From the NCBI GenBank assembly GCA_004297165.1, contig SCUJ01000006.1, positions 1,584,045 through 1,648,044 of the forward strand: 64,000 nt of DNA, in the 5' to 3' direction. This document shows positions 53,107 through 63,027 of the stretch, piece after piece. The notes beneath the pieces are model-generated. The model was not told the origin of the DNA, searched no databases, and was given only the letters and a program-made list of their open reading frames with translations. Position 1 is the stretch's first letter. Every line of letters begins with the position of its first letter. The DNA comes from Gammaproteobacteria bacterium (GTDB lineage Bacteria > Pseudomonadota > Gammaproteobacteria > Eutrophobiales > Eutrophobiaceae). The translations under genes were made by a program, and so were the position numbers.

Positions 53107-55793
53107 CTGAGCAGGAAACACGCCCCAGCCCCGACGAGCTGCTCGAGCAGATGCAGCTAGAGGCCAAAGCAGCCCGGCGCGGCAAGCTCAAGATCTTCTT
53201 CGGCGCATCGCCCGGCGTTGGCAAGACCTACGCGATGTTGAGCGAGGCGCGGCGGCTGCGCGTCCAGGGACTGGACGCCATGGTCGGCGTGGTCGAAACA
53301 CATGGGCGCAGCGAGACTGCCGTATTGATTGAAGGTCTCGATGTCTTGCCGCGCAAGACGGTCGAGCATCGCGGCCGCACATTGCAGGAATTCGATCTCG
53401 ATGCGGCGCTCAGGCGCCGCCCTGCGGTGCTGCTGATGGACGAGCTCGCCCATGCCAACGCCCCCGGCTGCCGCCATCCGAAACGCTGGCAGGATGTCGA
53501 GGAACTGCTGGCTTTCGGGATCGATGTGCTCACCACAGTTAACGTCCAGCATGTCGAGAGCCTGAACGACATTGTCGGCGGCATCACCGGCATTCGGGTG
53601 CGGGAAACGGTGCCAGACAGAATCTTTGCCGAGGCCAACGAGGTCGTTCTGGTCGATCTTTCCCCCGATGATCTGCTGCTGCGTTTGCGCGAGGGCAAGG
53701 TCTATCTTCCGGATCAGGCCGAACGGGCCATCCAGAATTTTTTCCGCAAAGGCAACCTAATCGCCTTGCGCGAGCTGGCGTTACGACTCACCGCCGATCG
53801 GGTTGACGATCAGATGCGCGCCTTCCGGCGCACCATCACCGAGACGCAGGTCTGGAAAACCGGCGAGACGCTGCTCGCTTGCATCGGTCCGAGCGACGTC
53901 GACGAGAAGGTGGTGCGCACCGCCGCCCGTCTCGCCGCGAAGCTCGGCGGCGCCTGGCGCGCGGTTTATGCCGAGACCCCGGATCTGCAGCGCCTGCCGG
54001 AACACCGGCGGAGCGCGATCCTGAAAACGCTCAAGCTCGCCCAGGATCTAGGCGCCGAGACGGCCACCCTCCCGGCGCGGGACGCGATTGAAACGGTGCT
54101 CGACTACGCGCGGCGCAACAATCTCGGCCGCATCGTGGTCGGGCGCAGCACCCGCGCGGGCACCCGCTGGTTCATGCATCGCTCCTTCAGCCAACGGCTC
54201 GGCATGCAGACGCCCGATATCGACATACTCACCGTGGCGCGCGATGAGAATCTCGCGCGCCGCGCCGCGGCCGGAACACAGTTCGAGATCCGCAGTGGGT
54301 GGCAGCCGCTCCGCTTCGTGTACGCTGCCCTGGCCAGCGTCGGCATCACCGCAATCGCGACCCCGCTGCACCACTACCTCGATCTTGCCAACATTGTCAT
54401 GCTGTTCCTGCTCGGCGTGATGTTAGTCGCGCACCGCTTCGGGCGCGGTCCGGCGGCGCTGGCCGCGCTGCTCAACGTGGTGGCCTTCGATTTCTTTTTC
54501 GTGCCGCCGCGGCTCTCCTTCGCGGTCAGCGACGTGCAGTACCTGGTGATGTTCGCCGTCATGCTGATCGTCGGCCTCGTGACCGGCCACCTTACGGCCG
54601 GTCTGCGTTACCAGGCGCGGGTGGCGCACTCGCGCGAGGTGCGCGCCCGCAGCTTGAGCGACATGGCCAAGGCGCTGTCATCGGCGCTGGTCGAGCAGCA
54701 GGTGGTCGAGATCGCCGTCAAGTTTGTGCAATCCAATTTCCGCGTCAAGGCGGCCGTGGTATTGCCGGATCCCTCCAACAAACTGCAACCGTCACTCACC
54801 CAGGGCGCCGCGACGTCGCTCGACACCGCGATCGCGCAATGGTGCTACGACATGAATTCTCCGGCTGGCGCCGGCACCGACACGCTGCCGGCAAGCCCGC
54901 AATTGTACCTGCCGCTCAAGGCGCCGATGCGAGTGCGCGGCGTACTGGTCATCGATCCGGACAACCCGCGGCAATTACTGATCCCGGAACAGCGCCGGCT
55001 GCTCGATACCTTCACTGCGCTGGTCGCGATCGCGCTCGAACGCATTCATTTTGTCTCGGTGGCGCAGGAGACCCTGATCAAGATGGAGTCCGAAAGGTTA
55101 CGCGGCGCCTTGCTCGCCGCGCTCTCCCATGACCTGCGCACGCCGCTCACCGCACTGGTCGGAATGGCCGAAACGCTGTCGCTTGAACTCGCTGCGGCGC
55201 AATCGAGCCACGCCGACAAGGCCGACGTGATCCGTGAGCAGGCGCTGCGCACGAGTCGCATGGTCAACAATTTGCTGGAGATGGCGCGGCTGCAATCGGG
55301 CGAAGTCAAACCGCACATAGACTGGCAGTCGCTGGAAGAAATTACCGGCAGCGCCGTGAAGGGCCTCGAACCGGCGTTAGGGGGTCATCCGCTCAAGGTC
55401 GATCTGCCGGCGGATCTGCCGCTCGTAAAATGCGATGCGGTGCTTATGGAACGAGTGCTGGTCAACCTGCTCGAAAACGCCACCAAATACACGCCGAAGG
55501 GGACCCCCATAGGCATCCGCGCCGCCATCGCCGACGCGATGTTGCGCGTCGAAGTGTGGGACGATGGACCGGGACTGCCGCCCGGCCGGGAACGCGCAAT
55601 CTTCGCCCGGTTCGTGCGCGGCGAGAAGGAATCGACCGTGCCCGGCGTGGGCCTGGGGCTTGCCATCTGCGATGCGATCGTGAAAGCGCACGGCGGCAAT
55701 ATCTGGGCCGAGAACCACACGCCGCACGGCGCTAGTTTTCTCTTCACGCTGCCGCTGGATGAGCAGCCGGTCGTGGAAAACGAGGCCGGGTGA
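53103..55793 (+). CDS. kdpD: Sensor histidine kinase KdpD
   Basis: An 896-residue sensor of potassium limitation and ionic strength. The cytoplasmic KdpD domain has the Walker motif FFGASPGVGKTYAMLSEARRL near residue 40, a universal-stress-like region follows, and four helices (YAALASVGITAIATPL through YLVMFAVMLIVGLVTG, about 400-500) form the membrane part. After a GAF-like segment, the kinase core has H in ALSHDLRTPLTALVGMAETLS near residue 675 and ATP-binding motifs VNLLENATKYTPKGTPI and VPGVGLGLAICDAIVKAHGGNIWAENH. The tail overlaps the kdpE start by one base (TGATG). Confidence 0.97.
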   Translation: MTEQETRPSPDELLEQMQLEAKAARRGKLKIFFGASPGVGKTYAMLSEARRLRVQGLDAMVGVVETHGRSETAVLIEGLDVLPRKTVEHRGRTLQEFDLDAALRRRPAVLLMDELAHANAPGCRHPKRWQDVEELLAFGIDVLTTVNVQHVESLNDIVGGITGIRVRETVPDRIFAEANEVVLVDLSPDDLLLRLREGKVYLPDQAERAIQNFFRKGNLIALRELALRLTADRVDDQMRAFRRTITETQVWKTGETLLACIGPSDVDEKVVRTAARLAAKLGGAWRAVYAETPDLQRLPEHRRSAILKTLKLAQDLGAETATLPARDAIETVLDYARRNNLGRIVVGRSTRAGTRWFMHRSFSQRLGMQTPDIDILTVARDENLARRAAAGTQFEIRSGWQPLRFVYAALASVGITAIATPLHHYLDLANIVMLFLLGVMLVAHRFGRGPAALAALLNVVAFDFFFVPPRLSFAVSDVQYLVMFAVMLIVGLVTGHLTAGLRYQARVAHSREVRARSLSDMAKALSSALVEQQVVEIAVKFVQSNFRVKAAVVLPDPSNKLQPSLTQGAATSLDTAIAQWCYDMNSPAGAGTDTLPASPQLYLPLKAPMRVRGVLVIDPDNPRQLLIPEQRRLLDTFTALVAIALERIHFVSVAQETLIKMESERLRGALLAALSHDLRTPLTALVGMAETLSLELAAAQSSHADKADVIREQALRTSRMVNNLLEMARLQSGEVKPHIDWQSLEEITGSAVKGLEPALGGHPLKVDLPADLPLVKCDAVLMERVLVNLLENATKYTPKGTPIGIRAAIADAMLRVEVWDDGPGLPPGRERAIFARFVRGEKESTVPGVGLGLAICDAIVKAHGGNIWAENHTPHGASFLFTLPLDEQPVVENEAG

Positions 55794-56506
55794 TGTCGCT
55801 GCCGGCGAGGCCAACCGAGATTCCTCGCAATGTCCTGATCGTCGAGGACGAGAAGGAGATCCGGCGGTTCGTGCGTCATGCCCTGGAGGGCGAAGGATTT
55901 CGCGTTTACGAAGCCGAGAGCCTGCAACGCGGGCTTGTCGAAGCTGGCACGCGCAAGCCAGATCTCGCAATTCTCGATCTGGGTTTGCCGGACGGCAACG
56001 GAGTGGATTTCATTCACGCGGTGCGCGCCTGGACCGGCATGCCGATCATTGTGCTGTCGGCGCGCATCGAGGAACACGACAAGGTCGAGGCGCTCGACGC
56101 CGGGGCCGACGATTATCTCGCCAAACCCTTCGGCGTGGCGGAACTGCTTGCACGGGTGCGCTCCGCCCTGCGCCGCATTGCCCAGGCCGGCGCAGCGCAG
56201 AACACTACGGTGAGCTTCGGTGACGTAATCGTGGATCTCGCCGACCGCAAAGTAACGAGGGCCGATCAGGTCGTTCGCCTTACGCAAATCGAGTTTCGCC
56301 TGCTCGCGGCGCTATTGAGTCATCCGGGGAAGGTTCTGACGCACCGGCATCTGCTGCGCGAGGTCTGGGGGCCCGCCTATGTCGAGCACAATCACTATCT
56401 GCGCATCTATATGGGGCATTTGCGCAGGAAACTGGAATCCGACCCGGCGCGCCCGCTGCATCTGATCACCGAGATCGGCATCGGTTACCGATACATGCCC
56501 GCCTGA
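55793..56506 (+). CDS. kdpE: Response regulator KdpE
   Basis: A 237-residue OmpR-type regulator. The receiver domain has the phospho-acceptor in LAILDLGLPDGNGVDF near residue 62, acidic pocket VEDEKEI near 20 and lysine in DDYLAKPFGVAELL near 112. The C-terminal winged helix includes VRLTQIEFRLLAALLSHPGKVLTHRHLLREVWG and YLRIYMGHLRRKLE. It activates kdp when phosphorylated by KdpD. The ORF track uses GTG 55790; the ATG at 55793 is chosen because TGATG couples it to kdpD. It is convergent with the DUF3604 gene 19 bases downstream. Confidence 0.96.
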   Translation: MSLPARPTEIPRNVLIVEDEKEIRRFVRHALEGEGFRVYEAESLQRGLVEAGTRKPDLAILDLGLPDGNGVDFIHAVRAWTGMPIIVLSARIEEHDKVEALDAGADDYLAKPFGVAELLARVRSALRRIAQAGAAQNTTVSFGDVIVDLADRKVTRADQVVRLTQIEFRLLAALLSHPGKVLTHRHLLREVWGPAYVEHNHYLRIYMGHLRRKLESDPARPLHLITEIGIGYRYMPA

Positions 56507-56525
56507 GCGGAATGGGGCAGATTCG

Positions 56526-58319
56526 CTAAGGGGTGTACCAGATCGGCGAGGACCAGGCGCGCTCCTGAATGGTCGCCGGCTGCTTCGTCTCCTCCACATC
56601 GATCCCGAGCGCCACCGCGTCATATAGCGTATGCCGAGGCGTCGGGATCTCGATGACGCGCACGTAATAAAACGCCCGTTGACCGGGATCGAATTCAGGG
56701 TCCTGCCATACGGCGGCCAGTTGCGCCGCGCCGATCGTATCCGTGTATCCGGCGGTTGTGATATCCACGGTGTTGCCTACGGGGGGCAGTTTGCCTGTTG
56801 TGTCAGGTTTACGATCACCGGACCAGGTCACATCGAAGACCCGCTCCTCGGCCTTCCCGGCGGCATTGAGCCAGCCCTTGATGACCTGGATGCGGTCGAG
56901 GTTGCCGCTCAGGGGATCCTTGGCGGCGTGAATCAACAACGACGGGGCGCGTTTGCCGGGCGCGGCGGTCAAATCCCCGCCCATCGGCACGCCCTTGCGA
57001 TAGCCGATGGCGGCGATATCTTTTGCCCGCGCGTCCTTCGGCGCGAACGAGAATCCGCCGAAGACCCTTAAGGCGATGCGCGGGCCGCTGGTGGCATAGA
57101 CCTCCTTGCGCTGGAACGCCGCCATCAGGTCATCGCGGGTGTTCGCGCTGGCCCAGACCCCGGCCAGACCTCCGGCCGACATCTCCCAGGCCGGGAAAAT
57201 GATCTTGCTGTTATGCCGCTCCTCCGGGAGGGCGTCGGTCGCGAGTTTACCGAGAAAATTGTTCTCCGCGACCGAGGTCAGGGCCGTGTGCGTGTCGGAT
57301 GAGCCGATCAATCCGAACCGGTAGGGATTCACGCCAATGGACTGTTCAACCTCAAGTCCGCGCAGCAGCGCGGAGCGCGCGTAGTCCGCCTTGTTCGCGG
57401 GCGTGGCCGCCCCGGCCAGCAGCTTGCGGCGGATCTCGAAATCCGCGAATTCGTCGTTGGGCGACAACTCGGGATGGACCTCCGAGGTGCCTTTCACCTG
57501 GGTCATCTCGATCACGGGCTCCCAGCGGGCGCGTTCGCGCGCGTAGGCCGCCGTGAACGGACGGCTGTCGCTGTCCACCAGGTCGAACATCAACCCGCCG
57601 GAGATGTTTGAGTTGTGCGGGATGGCGATGAATTTCGCGCCGGTTGCGGCGCTCGTTTTTTCCAGCCATTGCCAGAGTTCCTCGGGTTTCTGGCTGTCGT
57701 TGGAGTTGTACGGCAGAAAGGATTTCGCCGCCGCCCCACCCGCCGTCGTGAACACCACCCGGTGCAGATTTTTGCCGCCGGGATGCACGGTCCATTCCCA
57801 GCCGGCGAAGGTCGTGAACCGGCCGGGGTCGTTGTGCCGCTCGGCGGCGTCGACCTGCCCCTCCCAGGTCCCCTGCCGGAACTCGGGCTTCTTCATGTCG
57901 GCGTTCATCGCCTCGCGATCCTCGGGCTTGAGGTTGCGCAGGCCCCGCGCCTGTTCCTTCTCCAGCGCCTCGCGCAGGGCCTTGCCCCAGGCCGTCGCAA
58001 GAAACACGGGGTTGCCGGCCATCACCTCCGCCTGCAAGCCGAGATTTTCCGCGTGATCGGCCACGACCAGGAAATCGAGCGGCCGGTCGATCTGCACGCG
58101 GGTCCGCAGCGAGGTGTGCAGCACCGGTTGACCCTTGGCGAAGCGGTAGGCCGTGTCCGGGTCCGCGTTGAAGGTCCCGGTCATATAGGCATCCATGGAG
58201 ATCTTCGTGTGCACATGGGTGTCGCCCCAGTAAAGCTGGGTCACCTGCGCCTCAACAGCAGCGCACAAGAGGGATACGGACAGCACGGTTGCGCCTATGA
58301 GAAAGATCGGATGTCGCAT
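56526..58319 (-). CDS. DUF3604 family exported protein (PHP-like)
   Basis: A 597-residue protein with a signal peptide (MRHPIFLIGATVLSVSLLCAAVEA) and the DUF3604 signature QLYWGDTHVHTKISMDAYMTGTFNADPDTAYRFAKG near residue 30, which resembles the metal-binding HxH of PHP phosphoesterases. Further motifs are LDFLVVADHAENLGL, FTTFAGWEWTVHPGGKNLHRVVFTTAGG, FIAIPHNSNISGGLMF and FGLIGSSDTHTALTSVAENN, each carrying histidine or aspartate suitable for metal binding. The substrate is unknown. ATG 58319 starts the signal peptide; the track start at 58601 is unsupported. A truncated second copy lies at 48042. Confidence 0.87.
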   Translation of the reverse strand: MRHPIFLIGATVLSVSLLCAAVEAQVTQLYWGDTHVHTKISMDAYMTGTFNADPDTAYRFAKGQPVLHTSLRTRVQIDRPLDFLVVADHAENLGLQAEVMAGNPVFLATAWGKALREALEKEQARGLRNLKPEDREAMNADMKKPEFRQGTWEGQVDAAERHNDPGRFTTFAGWEWTVHPGGKNLHRVVFTTAGGAAAKSFLPYNSNDSQKPEELWQWLEKTSAATGAKFIAIPHNSNISGGLMFDLVDSDSRPFTAAYARERARWEPVIEMTQVKGTSEVHPELSPNDEFADFEIRRKLLAGAATPANKADYARSALLRGLEVEQSIGVNPYRFGLIGSSDTHTALTSVAENNFLGKLATDALPEERHNSKIIFPAWEMSAGGLAGVWASANTRDDLMAAFQRKEVYATSGPRIALRVFGGFSFAPKDARAKDIAAIGYRKGVPMGGDLTAAPGKRAPSLLIHAAKDPLSGNLDRIQVIKGWLNAAGKAEERVFDVTWSGDRKPDTTGKLPPVGNTVDITTAGYTDTIGAAQLAAVWQDPEFDPGQRAFYYVRVIEIPTPRHTLYDAVALGIDVEETKQPATIQERAWSSPIWYTP

Positions 58320-58498
58320 GTCCTGCTCCTTATTAGAATGGCGAAGAAGAATTGGCGCGCCCGGTATATTGCGGATGCAATCTCGAAATTCCCCAATCAG
58401 ACGCGGCAACTGGCGGAATAATAGCCGATTCGACAGGGCAACGCCCAATACTTCCATGGATCGACAACCTGTCGTGCCCGGGCGAGGGACCAACCCCA

Positions 58499-59518
58499 TC
58501 AGGCCGCCAGCGCGCCACCCTCCGCCACGGAGACAAGGCAGGTTTCGAACTGAGCAGCGCATCGTTCCCAGGAGAACTGCTCTGCATACGCGCGGCAGCA
58601 TTGTCGATCGAGCCTCAGGGCGCGTTGTATCGCCAACCCAAGGTCCTCGTGCAGGATGCCGGTGACGCCGGCGGCGACGACATCCCGCGGTCCCGCCACT
58701 GGGAACGCCGCGACCGGCAGGCCGGAGGCCATCGCTTCGAGCATCACGAGTCCGAAGGTATCGGTCCGGCTCGGAAAAACGAAGACATCGCCGCCCGCAA
58801 GATGGCGCGAGAGATCCCGGCCGCGCTTGACGCCTAGAAACCTCGTCTGCGGATAACGCAATTCAAGTTTCTCCCGGTCCGGCCCGTCGCCAATCACGAT
58901 TTTCGTGCCCGGAGTTTCAAGTCCGAGAAAAGCCTCTATGTTCTTTTCCACCGCCACGCGCCCCATGTAGATCTGCACTGGCCCGGGGAAGGCATAGCGC
59001 ACCGCATCGTCCGGACGAAACAGGTTCGAATCGACGCCGCGCGACCAGATGCACAGATTGCGAAAGCCTCGCTGCGCCAGCTCCGCGCGTTGAGATCCGG
59101 TCGGCACCAGCGTATGCCGGGCGCGGCTGTGAAACCGGCGCAGATAGGCGTACGACCAGTTCATCGGCAGCGGCAGCCGTAAGCGCAGGTATTCGGGGAA
59201 GCGTGTGTGATACGAAGTCGTGAACGACAGTCCTCGCGCCTGACAGTAACGTTGCGCCGCGTGACCGAGCGGACCTTCGGTCGCGATATGAATCGCTTCG
59301 GGACGAAATGCGTCCAGTTGCCGGCGCACGCCGGGCCAGGGAAAGCACGCCAGACGGATTTCAGCGTACGCGGGGCACGGCAGGGTTCGAAAGGCCTGCG
59401 GGGTCACGAATAATACGGCGTGGCCGTTTCGTTCAAGGCAGGCCCGGGTTGTTTCCAAGGTGCGCACCACGCCGTTGACCTGGGGTTGCCAGGCGTCGGT
59501 GACAATCGCTATGCGCAT
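58499..59518 (-). CDS. Family 4 glycosyltransferase
   Basis: A 339-residue glycosyltransferase of the GT-B fold. The N-terminus MRIAIVTDAWQPQVNGVVRTLETTRACLERNGHAV with its NGV motif resembles GDP-mannose-dependent alpha-mannosyltransferases. The second half has VQIYMGRVAVEKNIEAFL, IVIGDGPDREKLELRYP and VFVFPSRTDTFGLVMLEAMASGLPVAAFP, the usual donor-binding motifs including the E-x7-E type pair. It is probably involved in glycolipid or polysaccharide synthesis. It lies 3 bases after the metallophosphoesterase gene, a pair often seen in proteobacteria. Confidence 0.92.
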   Translation of the reverse strand: MRIAIVTDAWQPQVNGVVRTLETTRACLERNGHAVLFVTPQAFRTLPCPAYAEIRLACFPWPGVRRQLDAFRPEAIHIATEGPLGHAAQRYCQARGLSFTTSYHTRFPEYLRLRLPLPMNWSYAYLRRFHSRARHTLVPTGSQRAELAQRGFRNLCIWSRGVDSNLFRPDDAVRYAFPGPVQIYMGRVAVEKNIEAFLGLETPGTKIVIGDGPDREKLELRYPQTRFLGVKRGRDLSRHLAGGDVFVFPSRTDTFGLVMLEAMASGLPVAAFPVAGPRDVVAAGVTGILHEDLGLAIQRALRLDRQCCRAYAEQFSWERCAAQFETCLVSVAEGGALAA

Positions 59519-59521
59519 GCG

Positions 59522-60304
59522 TTACGCAACCGCCTTGAGCTTAACCGGCACGCGTTCCTTGTCCTGCCAATGCCAGAGTTCGATTGCTCCATTGTGCAAC
59601 TCAATGAGCGCGGTGCAGCTTTCGACCCAGTCGCCGCAGTTGTAATAAACTGTCTCGCCGAAGGTCCTGATCTCGGGACGGTGAATATGACCGCAAATGA
59701 CGCCGTCAACCCGCGCCTTCATGGCGGCCATCGCCAGGGCCTTTTCGAAATTACCGATGGCGCGCACGACATTCTTCACCTTGTATTTCAGGTAGCGCGC
59801 GAGCGACCAGTGCGGAGCGCCGAACAGACGGCGCACGGCGTTGATGACGACATTCAGCGTCAAAAGATATTCGTAGGCCATGCCACCGGCGGCGCCCAAC
59901 CAGCGTGAGGTCGTGACCGCGGCGTCGAATTGATCGCCGTGCAGAACCAGCAGTCGCTGCCCGGCGGCGGTGGTATGCACAACGCGTTCCTTGATGGAGA
60001 TATTGCCGAATACGCTGTCGCGGTAACCGTGCAACAGCGAATCATGGTTGCCGGGGATATAGATCACGCGCGTTCCGTGTTTGGCCTTGCCCAGAATCTT
60101 GCGAATTACGTTGTTGTGTTGTTGCGGCCAGTAGGGCTTTTGCTTCATGCGCCACATGTCGATGATGTCGCCGACCAGATACAACAAGTCGCAATCGATC
60201 GCATGCAGAAAATCCAGCAACAGATCCGCCTGGGAACCGCGGAATCCGAGATGCACATCCGAGATCCAGACGGTGCGCACCCGGCGTTTATTGGCGGATT
60301 TCAT
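59522..60304 (-). CDS. LpxH-like metallophosphoesterase
   Basis: A 260-residue calcineurin-type phosphoesterase of the UDP-2,3-diacylglucosamine pyrophosphatase family. The metal-binding motifs are in order: WISDVHLGFRGSQ, LYLVGDIIDMW, YIPGNHDSLLHGY, VLHGDQFD and GVICGHIHRPEIR. It is longer than E. coli LpxH (240) and its neighbour is a glycosyltransferase, so it may hydrolyse another lipid-linked nucleotide rather than be the LpxH of lipid A. ATG 60304 is preferred over the TTG at 60307. Confidence 0.9.
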   Translation of the reverse strand: MKSANKRRVRTVWISDVHLGFRGSQADLLLDFLHAIDCDLLYLVGDIIDMWRMKQKPYWPQQHNNVIRKILGKAKHGTRVIYIPGNHDSLLHGYRDSVFGNISIKERVVHTTAAGQRLLVLHGDQFDAAVTTSRWLGAAGGMAYEYLLTLNVVINAVRRLFGAPHWSLARYLKYKVKNVVRAIGNFEKALAMAAMKARVDGVICGHIHRPEIRTFGETVYYNCGDWVESCTALIELHNGAIELWHWQDKERVPVKLKAVA

Positions 60305-60604
60305 CAATCGCCCCCTGCTCCGTCCAGACTCAACCTCTGCCGCCCCGGTGCAACCGAAATCATGGTTCAGACCTTCCCTCTGAAAAACTGCGCCTAGTTG
60401 ACCCTATGCGTATTACAGTCTGACGAAGCCCAAGTTAAGGTTGCGTTACGCGCTGACGGAGGTCGCTGACATGGGCCGTAACAAATAATTCATCGGAATT
60501 TCATCAAGGCGTGCAAGTTACGGACATATAAATTCAGGCCTCGCGCGGGCGCGTCCCATCATGACGGCCACGCGGAGGTTTATCGGCCATAACACGGAGC
60601 AATC

Positions 60605-62416
60605 ATGTCAAAAATCAAGTATATGACCAGCGATGACAAACCGGACAGCCCAAGCATCGCGCAGATCATGCGTTATATCGCCCCGGTATCCATGCAAATA
60701 CGCTGCCTCGAACTGCTGGATCATTTTTTCCAGAATCCCTTGCTGCTGTCGGCGCCGGTAGTCGACGCCGAAGCCATGCCCATAGCCCTGATCGAGCGGC
60801 GCAGTTTCGTCGAATATTTCGGCAAACCGTTCGCACGCGAGTTGCACGAACGGAAAAGCATACTCGAATTCCTTACCGCTGCGCCGATCGCCTGCGAGGC
60901 GCCGATCGTCATCGCCGCATCGACCAGCATTGATGATGTCGCCGCCATCGTCAGCGGCCGCGACATGCAACATATGGTCAGCGGGTTCATCATCACCGCG
61001 GATGGCCGTTATGCCGGCGTGGCGAATGGCCACGACCTGCTCAACGATATCACTCAACGCAAACAGGCCGAGCTCTACTTCCTCGCCCATTTCGACCAGT
61101 TGACCAAGTTGCCCAATCGCATGCTCTTCGCCGACCGGTTGAATCAGGCCTGTCTCGAGGCCTCGCGCATGGGCGCCATGGTCGGATTGATGTTCATCGA
61201 TCTGGATCGTTTCAAGCAGGTGAACGATTCCCTGGGACACGCCGTCGGCGACCTGCTGTTAAAGGACGCGGCGCGGCGGTTGCGCGCCTGCGCCCGCGAG
61301 TACGATACGGTGGCGCGGCTGGGCGGCGACGAATTCGCCGTCCTGCTCGATAAACTGGACGATGCCGCGGACGCGGATCTGGTCGCCCGGCGCATCATCG
61401 AGGTCATGCGGCAACCCTTTTACCTGGTTGAACACGAACTGTTCATCACGGCCAGCATCGGCATGGCCATGTTTCCGCATGACGATCAGGATATCGGTAA
61501 TCTGCTGGCCAAGGCGGATGCCGCCATGTACGAATCTAAGCGCAACGGACGCGATGGCTATTTACGCTACGTCCCCGGCGTATCCATGTACTCCCTCGAC
61601 AAATTCTCGCTCGAGACGGATTTGCGCACCGCGCTTGAAGACGGGGAATTCATTCTCCATTACCAGCCGCAGGTCTGCCTGAAAACCGGGGTGGCGATCG
61701 GCGTGGAGGCCCTGATTCGCTGGCAGCATCCGCGCCGGGGGCTGTTATCGCCCGGACATTTCATAGAAATCGCCGAAGAGAGCGGCCTCATTGTGCCGAT
61801 AGGGGAATGGGCGTTGCGCGAGGCCTGCCTTCAGATTCGGGCCTGGGAGGAAGCCGATCTCCCGGCGTTGTGCATGTCGGTGAATGTCTCCGCCCTCCAA
61901 TTCCGGCAGGAACGGTTCTGCCGCACGGTCAGTTCCGCCATCGAGGCCGCGGGCATCAACCCCGCCCTGCTGCAACTTGAACTGACCGAGAGCATGGTCA
62001 TGCAGCGCGCCCCCTCGGTACAGGGAATCCTGGAACGTCTGCGCCAGATTGGGGTGAAGCTGGCGATCGATGACTTCGGCACCGGATTCTCCAGTCTGAG
62101 TTATCTGCGTCATTTTCCAATAGACCGCCTCAAAATCGATCAGTCGTTTGTCCGGGGCATCGATCATACCCCGGCGAACGAGTCCATAGTCCGCGCCATC
62201 ACCGCGCTGGCGAAGAGTCTTTCTCTGGAACTTGTCGCCGAAGGCATCGAGACTTCCACCGAACTCGCCGTGGTGCGCGACTGTGGCTGTCATCTGGCGC
62301 AGGGCTATTTGTTTCTGCGGCCGGTCGAGGCGTCCGGATTGGCTGGATGGTTGGAGGAGAATTCCAGACGGGAGCGCCATCAACGCCGCCTGACCGCGCG
62401 AGGGAAGGAAGCCTGA
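60605..62416 (+). CDS. Diguanylate cyclase/phosphodiesterase (GGDEF-EAL)
   Basis: A 603-residue cyclic-di-GMP enzyme. The first 165 residues look like a pair of CBS domains (ISRYIAPVSMQI region through GRDMQHMVSGFIITADGRYAGVANGHDLL). The GGDEF domain has RLGGDEFAVLLDK near residue 240 and the product-inhibition site R-E-Y-D five residues before it, so the cyclase should be active and self-limited. The EAL domain has GVEALIRWQHPRRG, ELTESMVM, IDDFGTGFSSLSYLRHFPIDRLKIDQSFVRGI and VAEGIET, so the phosphodiesterase also looks complete. No transmembrane segment is seen. ATG 60605 has GGAGC before it. Confidence 0.93.
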   Translation: MSKIKYMTSDDKPDSPSIAQIMRYIAPVSMQIRCLELLDHFFQNPLLLSAPVVDAEAMPIALIERRSFVEYFGKPFARELHERKSILEFLTAAPIACEAPIVIAASTSIDDVAAIVSGRDMQHMVSGFIITADGRYAGVANGHDLLNDITQRKQAELYFLAHFDQLTKLPNRMLFADRLNQACLEASRMGAMVGLMFIDLDRFKQVNDSLGHAVGDLLLKDAARRLRACAREYDTVARLGGDEFAVLLDKLDDAADADLVARRIIEVMRQPFYLVEHELFITASIGMAMFPHDDQDIGNLLAKADAAMYESKRNGRDGYLRYVPGVSMYSLDKFSLETDLRTALEDGEFILHYQPQVCLKTGVAIGVEALIRWQHPRRGLLSPGHFIEIAEESGLIVPIGEWALREACLQIRAWEEADLPALCMSVNVSALQFRQERFCRTVSSAIEAAGINPALLQLELTESMVMQRAPSVQGILERLRQIGVKLAIDDFGTGFSSLSYLRHFPIDRLKIDQSFVRGIDHTPANESIVRAITALAKSLSLELVAEGIETSTELAVVRDCGCHLAQGYLFLRPVEASGLAGWLEENSRRERHQRRLTARGKEA

Positions 62417-62469
62417 AGGGGAAGACCGGCGACTCCCGGCCGGTCCTGTCCCTTAATCGCGCACCGGAA

Positions 62470-63027
62470 TTATTTTTTGAACAATTTCCCCGGATGCCAG
62501 GGCGTGCCGACGAGCGGCAGGAGATGGCGATCCAACCCGAACCAGCCGGCGACCCGCCAGGCCAGGATAAGGAATATCTGGAGCAGCGCCATGATCGGAT
62601 TCACGCTCACCGTCCCGGCGAAGAGATAGCTCATGTTCATCAGGGAGCCGAAAAAAGCGGCAATGCCGGTAAATGCCCCGAGCGCCAGGCCAACCCCCAC
62701 CAACAGCTCGCCCCAGGCTACGATATAGGAAAAGAAGGTGGCGTTCGGCAGGATGAATTCCTTGAGGATGAACGCATACCAGGGGGCGACATCGGGGTAC
62801 GGCCCTCCGGTCTTGTTGAGCGCGGCAGTGATGAAGCCCTTGATTACCCCGCCCGCATGGTCGCCGACCCACATCGGGTCGTGGACCTTCTTCCAGCCGA
62901 CCTCGATCCAGAACCAGGCGACATACAACCGGACTGCCAGCCAAACCCACGCCAGCCGGGTATCGGCGAATAACAATCGGGTAAGGGCAGGCTCGGGGAT
63001 CTGGGTGACAAATTCTTTCTTGTTCAT
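62470..63027 (-). CDS. DoxX/TQO small subunit DoxD-like membrane protein
   Basis: A 185-residue membrane protein of the DoxX family, with about four helices (LAWVWLAVRLYVAWFWIEVGWKKV, YIVAWGELLVGVGLALGAFTGIAAFFGSLMN, IMALLQIFLILAWRVAGWFGLDRHLLPLVG). The segment WYAFILKEFILPNATFFSYIVAWGELLVG is typical. In archaea DoxD is part of thiosulfate:quinone oxidoreductase, but DoxX proteins have several roles. It stands alone, convergent with the GGDEF-EAL gene. Confidence 0.87.
   Translation of the reverse strand: MNKKEFVTQIPEPALTRLLFADTRLAWVWLAVRLYVAWFWIEVGWKKVHDPMWVGDHAGGVIKGFITAALNKTGGPYPDVAPWYAFILKEFILPNATFFSYIVAWGELLVGVGLALGAFTGIAAFFGSLMNMSYLFAGTVSVNPIMALLQIFLILAWRVAGWFGLDRHLLPLVGTPWHPGKLFKK

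Noticed and set aside
60308-60604. Promoter or small RNA in the spacer before the GGDEF-EAL gene
   Set aside because: A TATAAA near 60527 has no matching -35 box and no terminator-like hairpin is clear, so nothing can be supported in this 297-base stretch.
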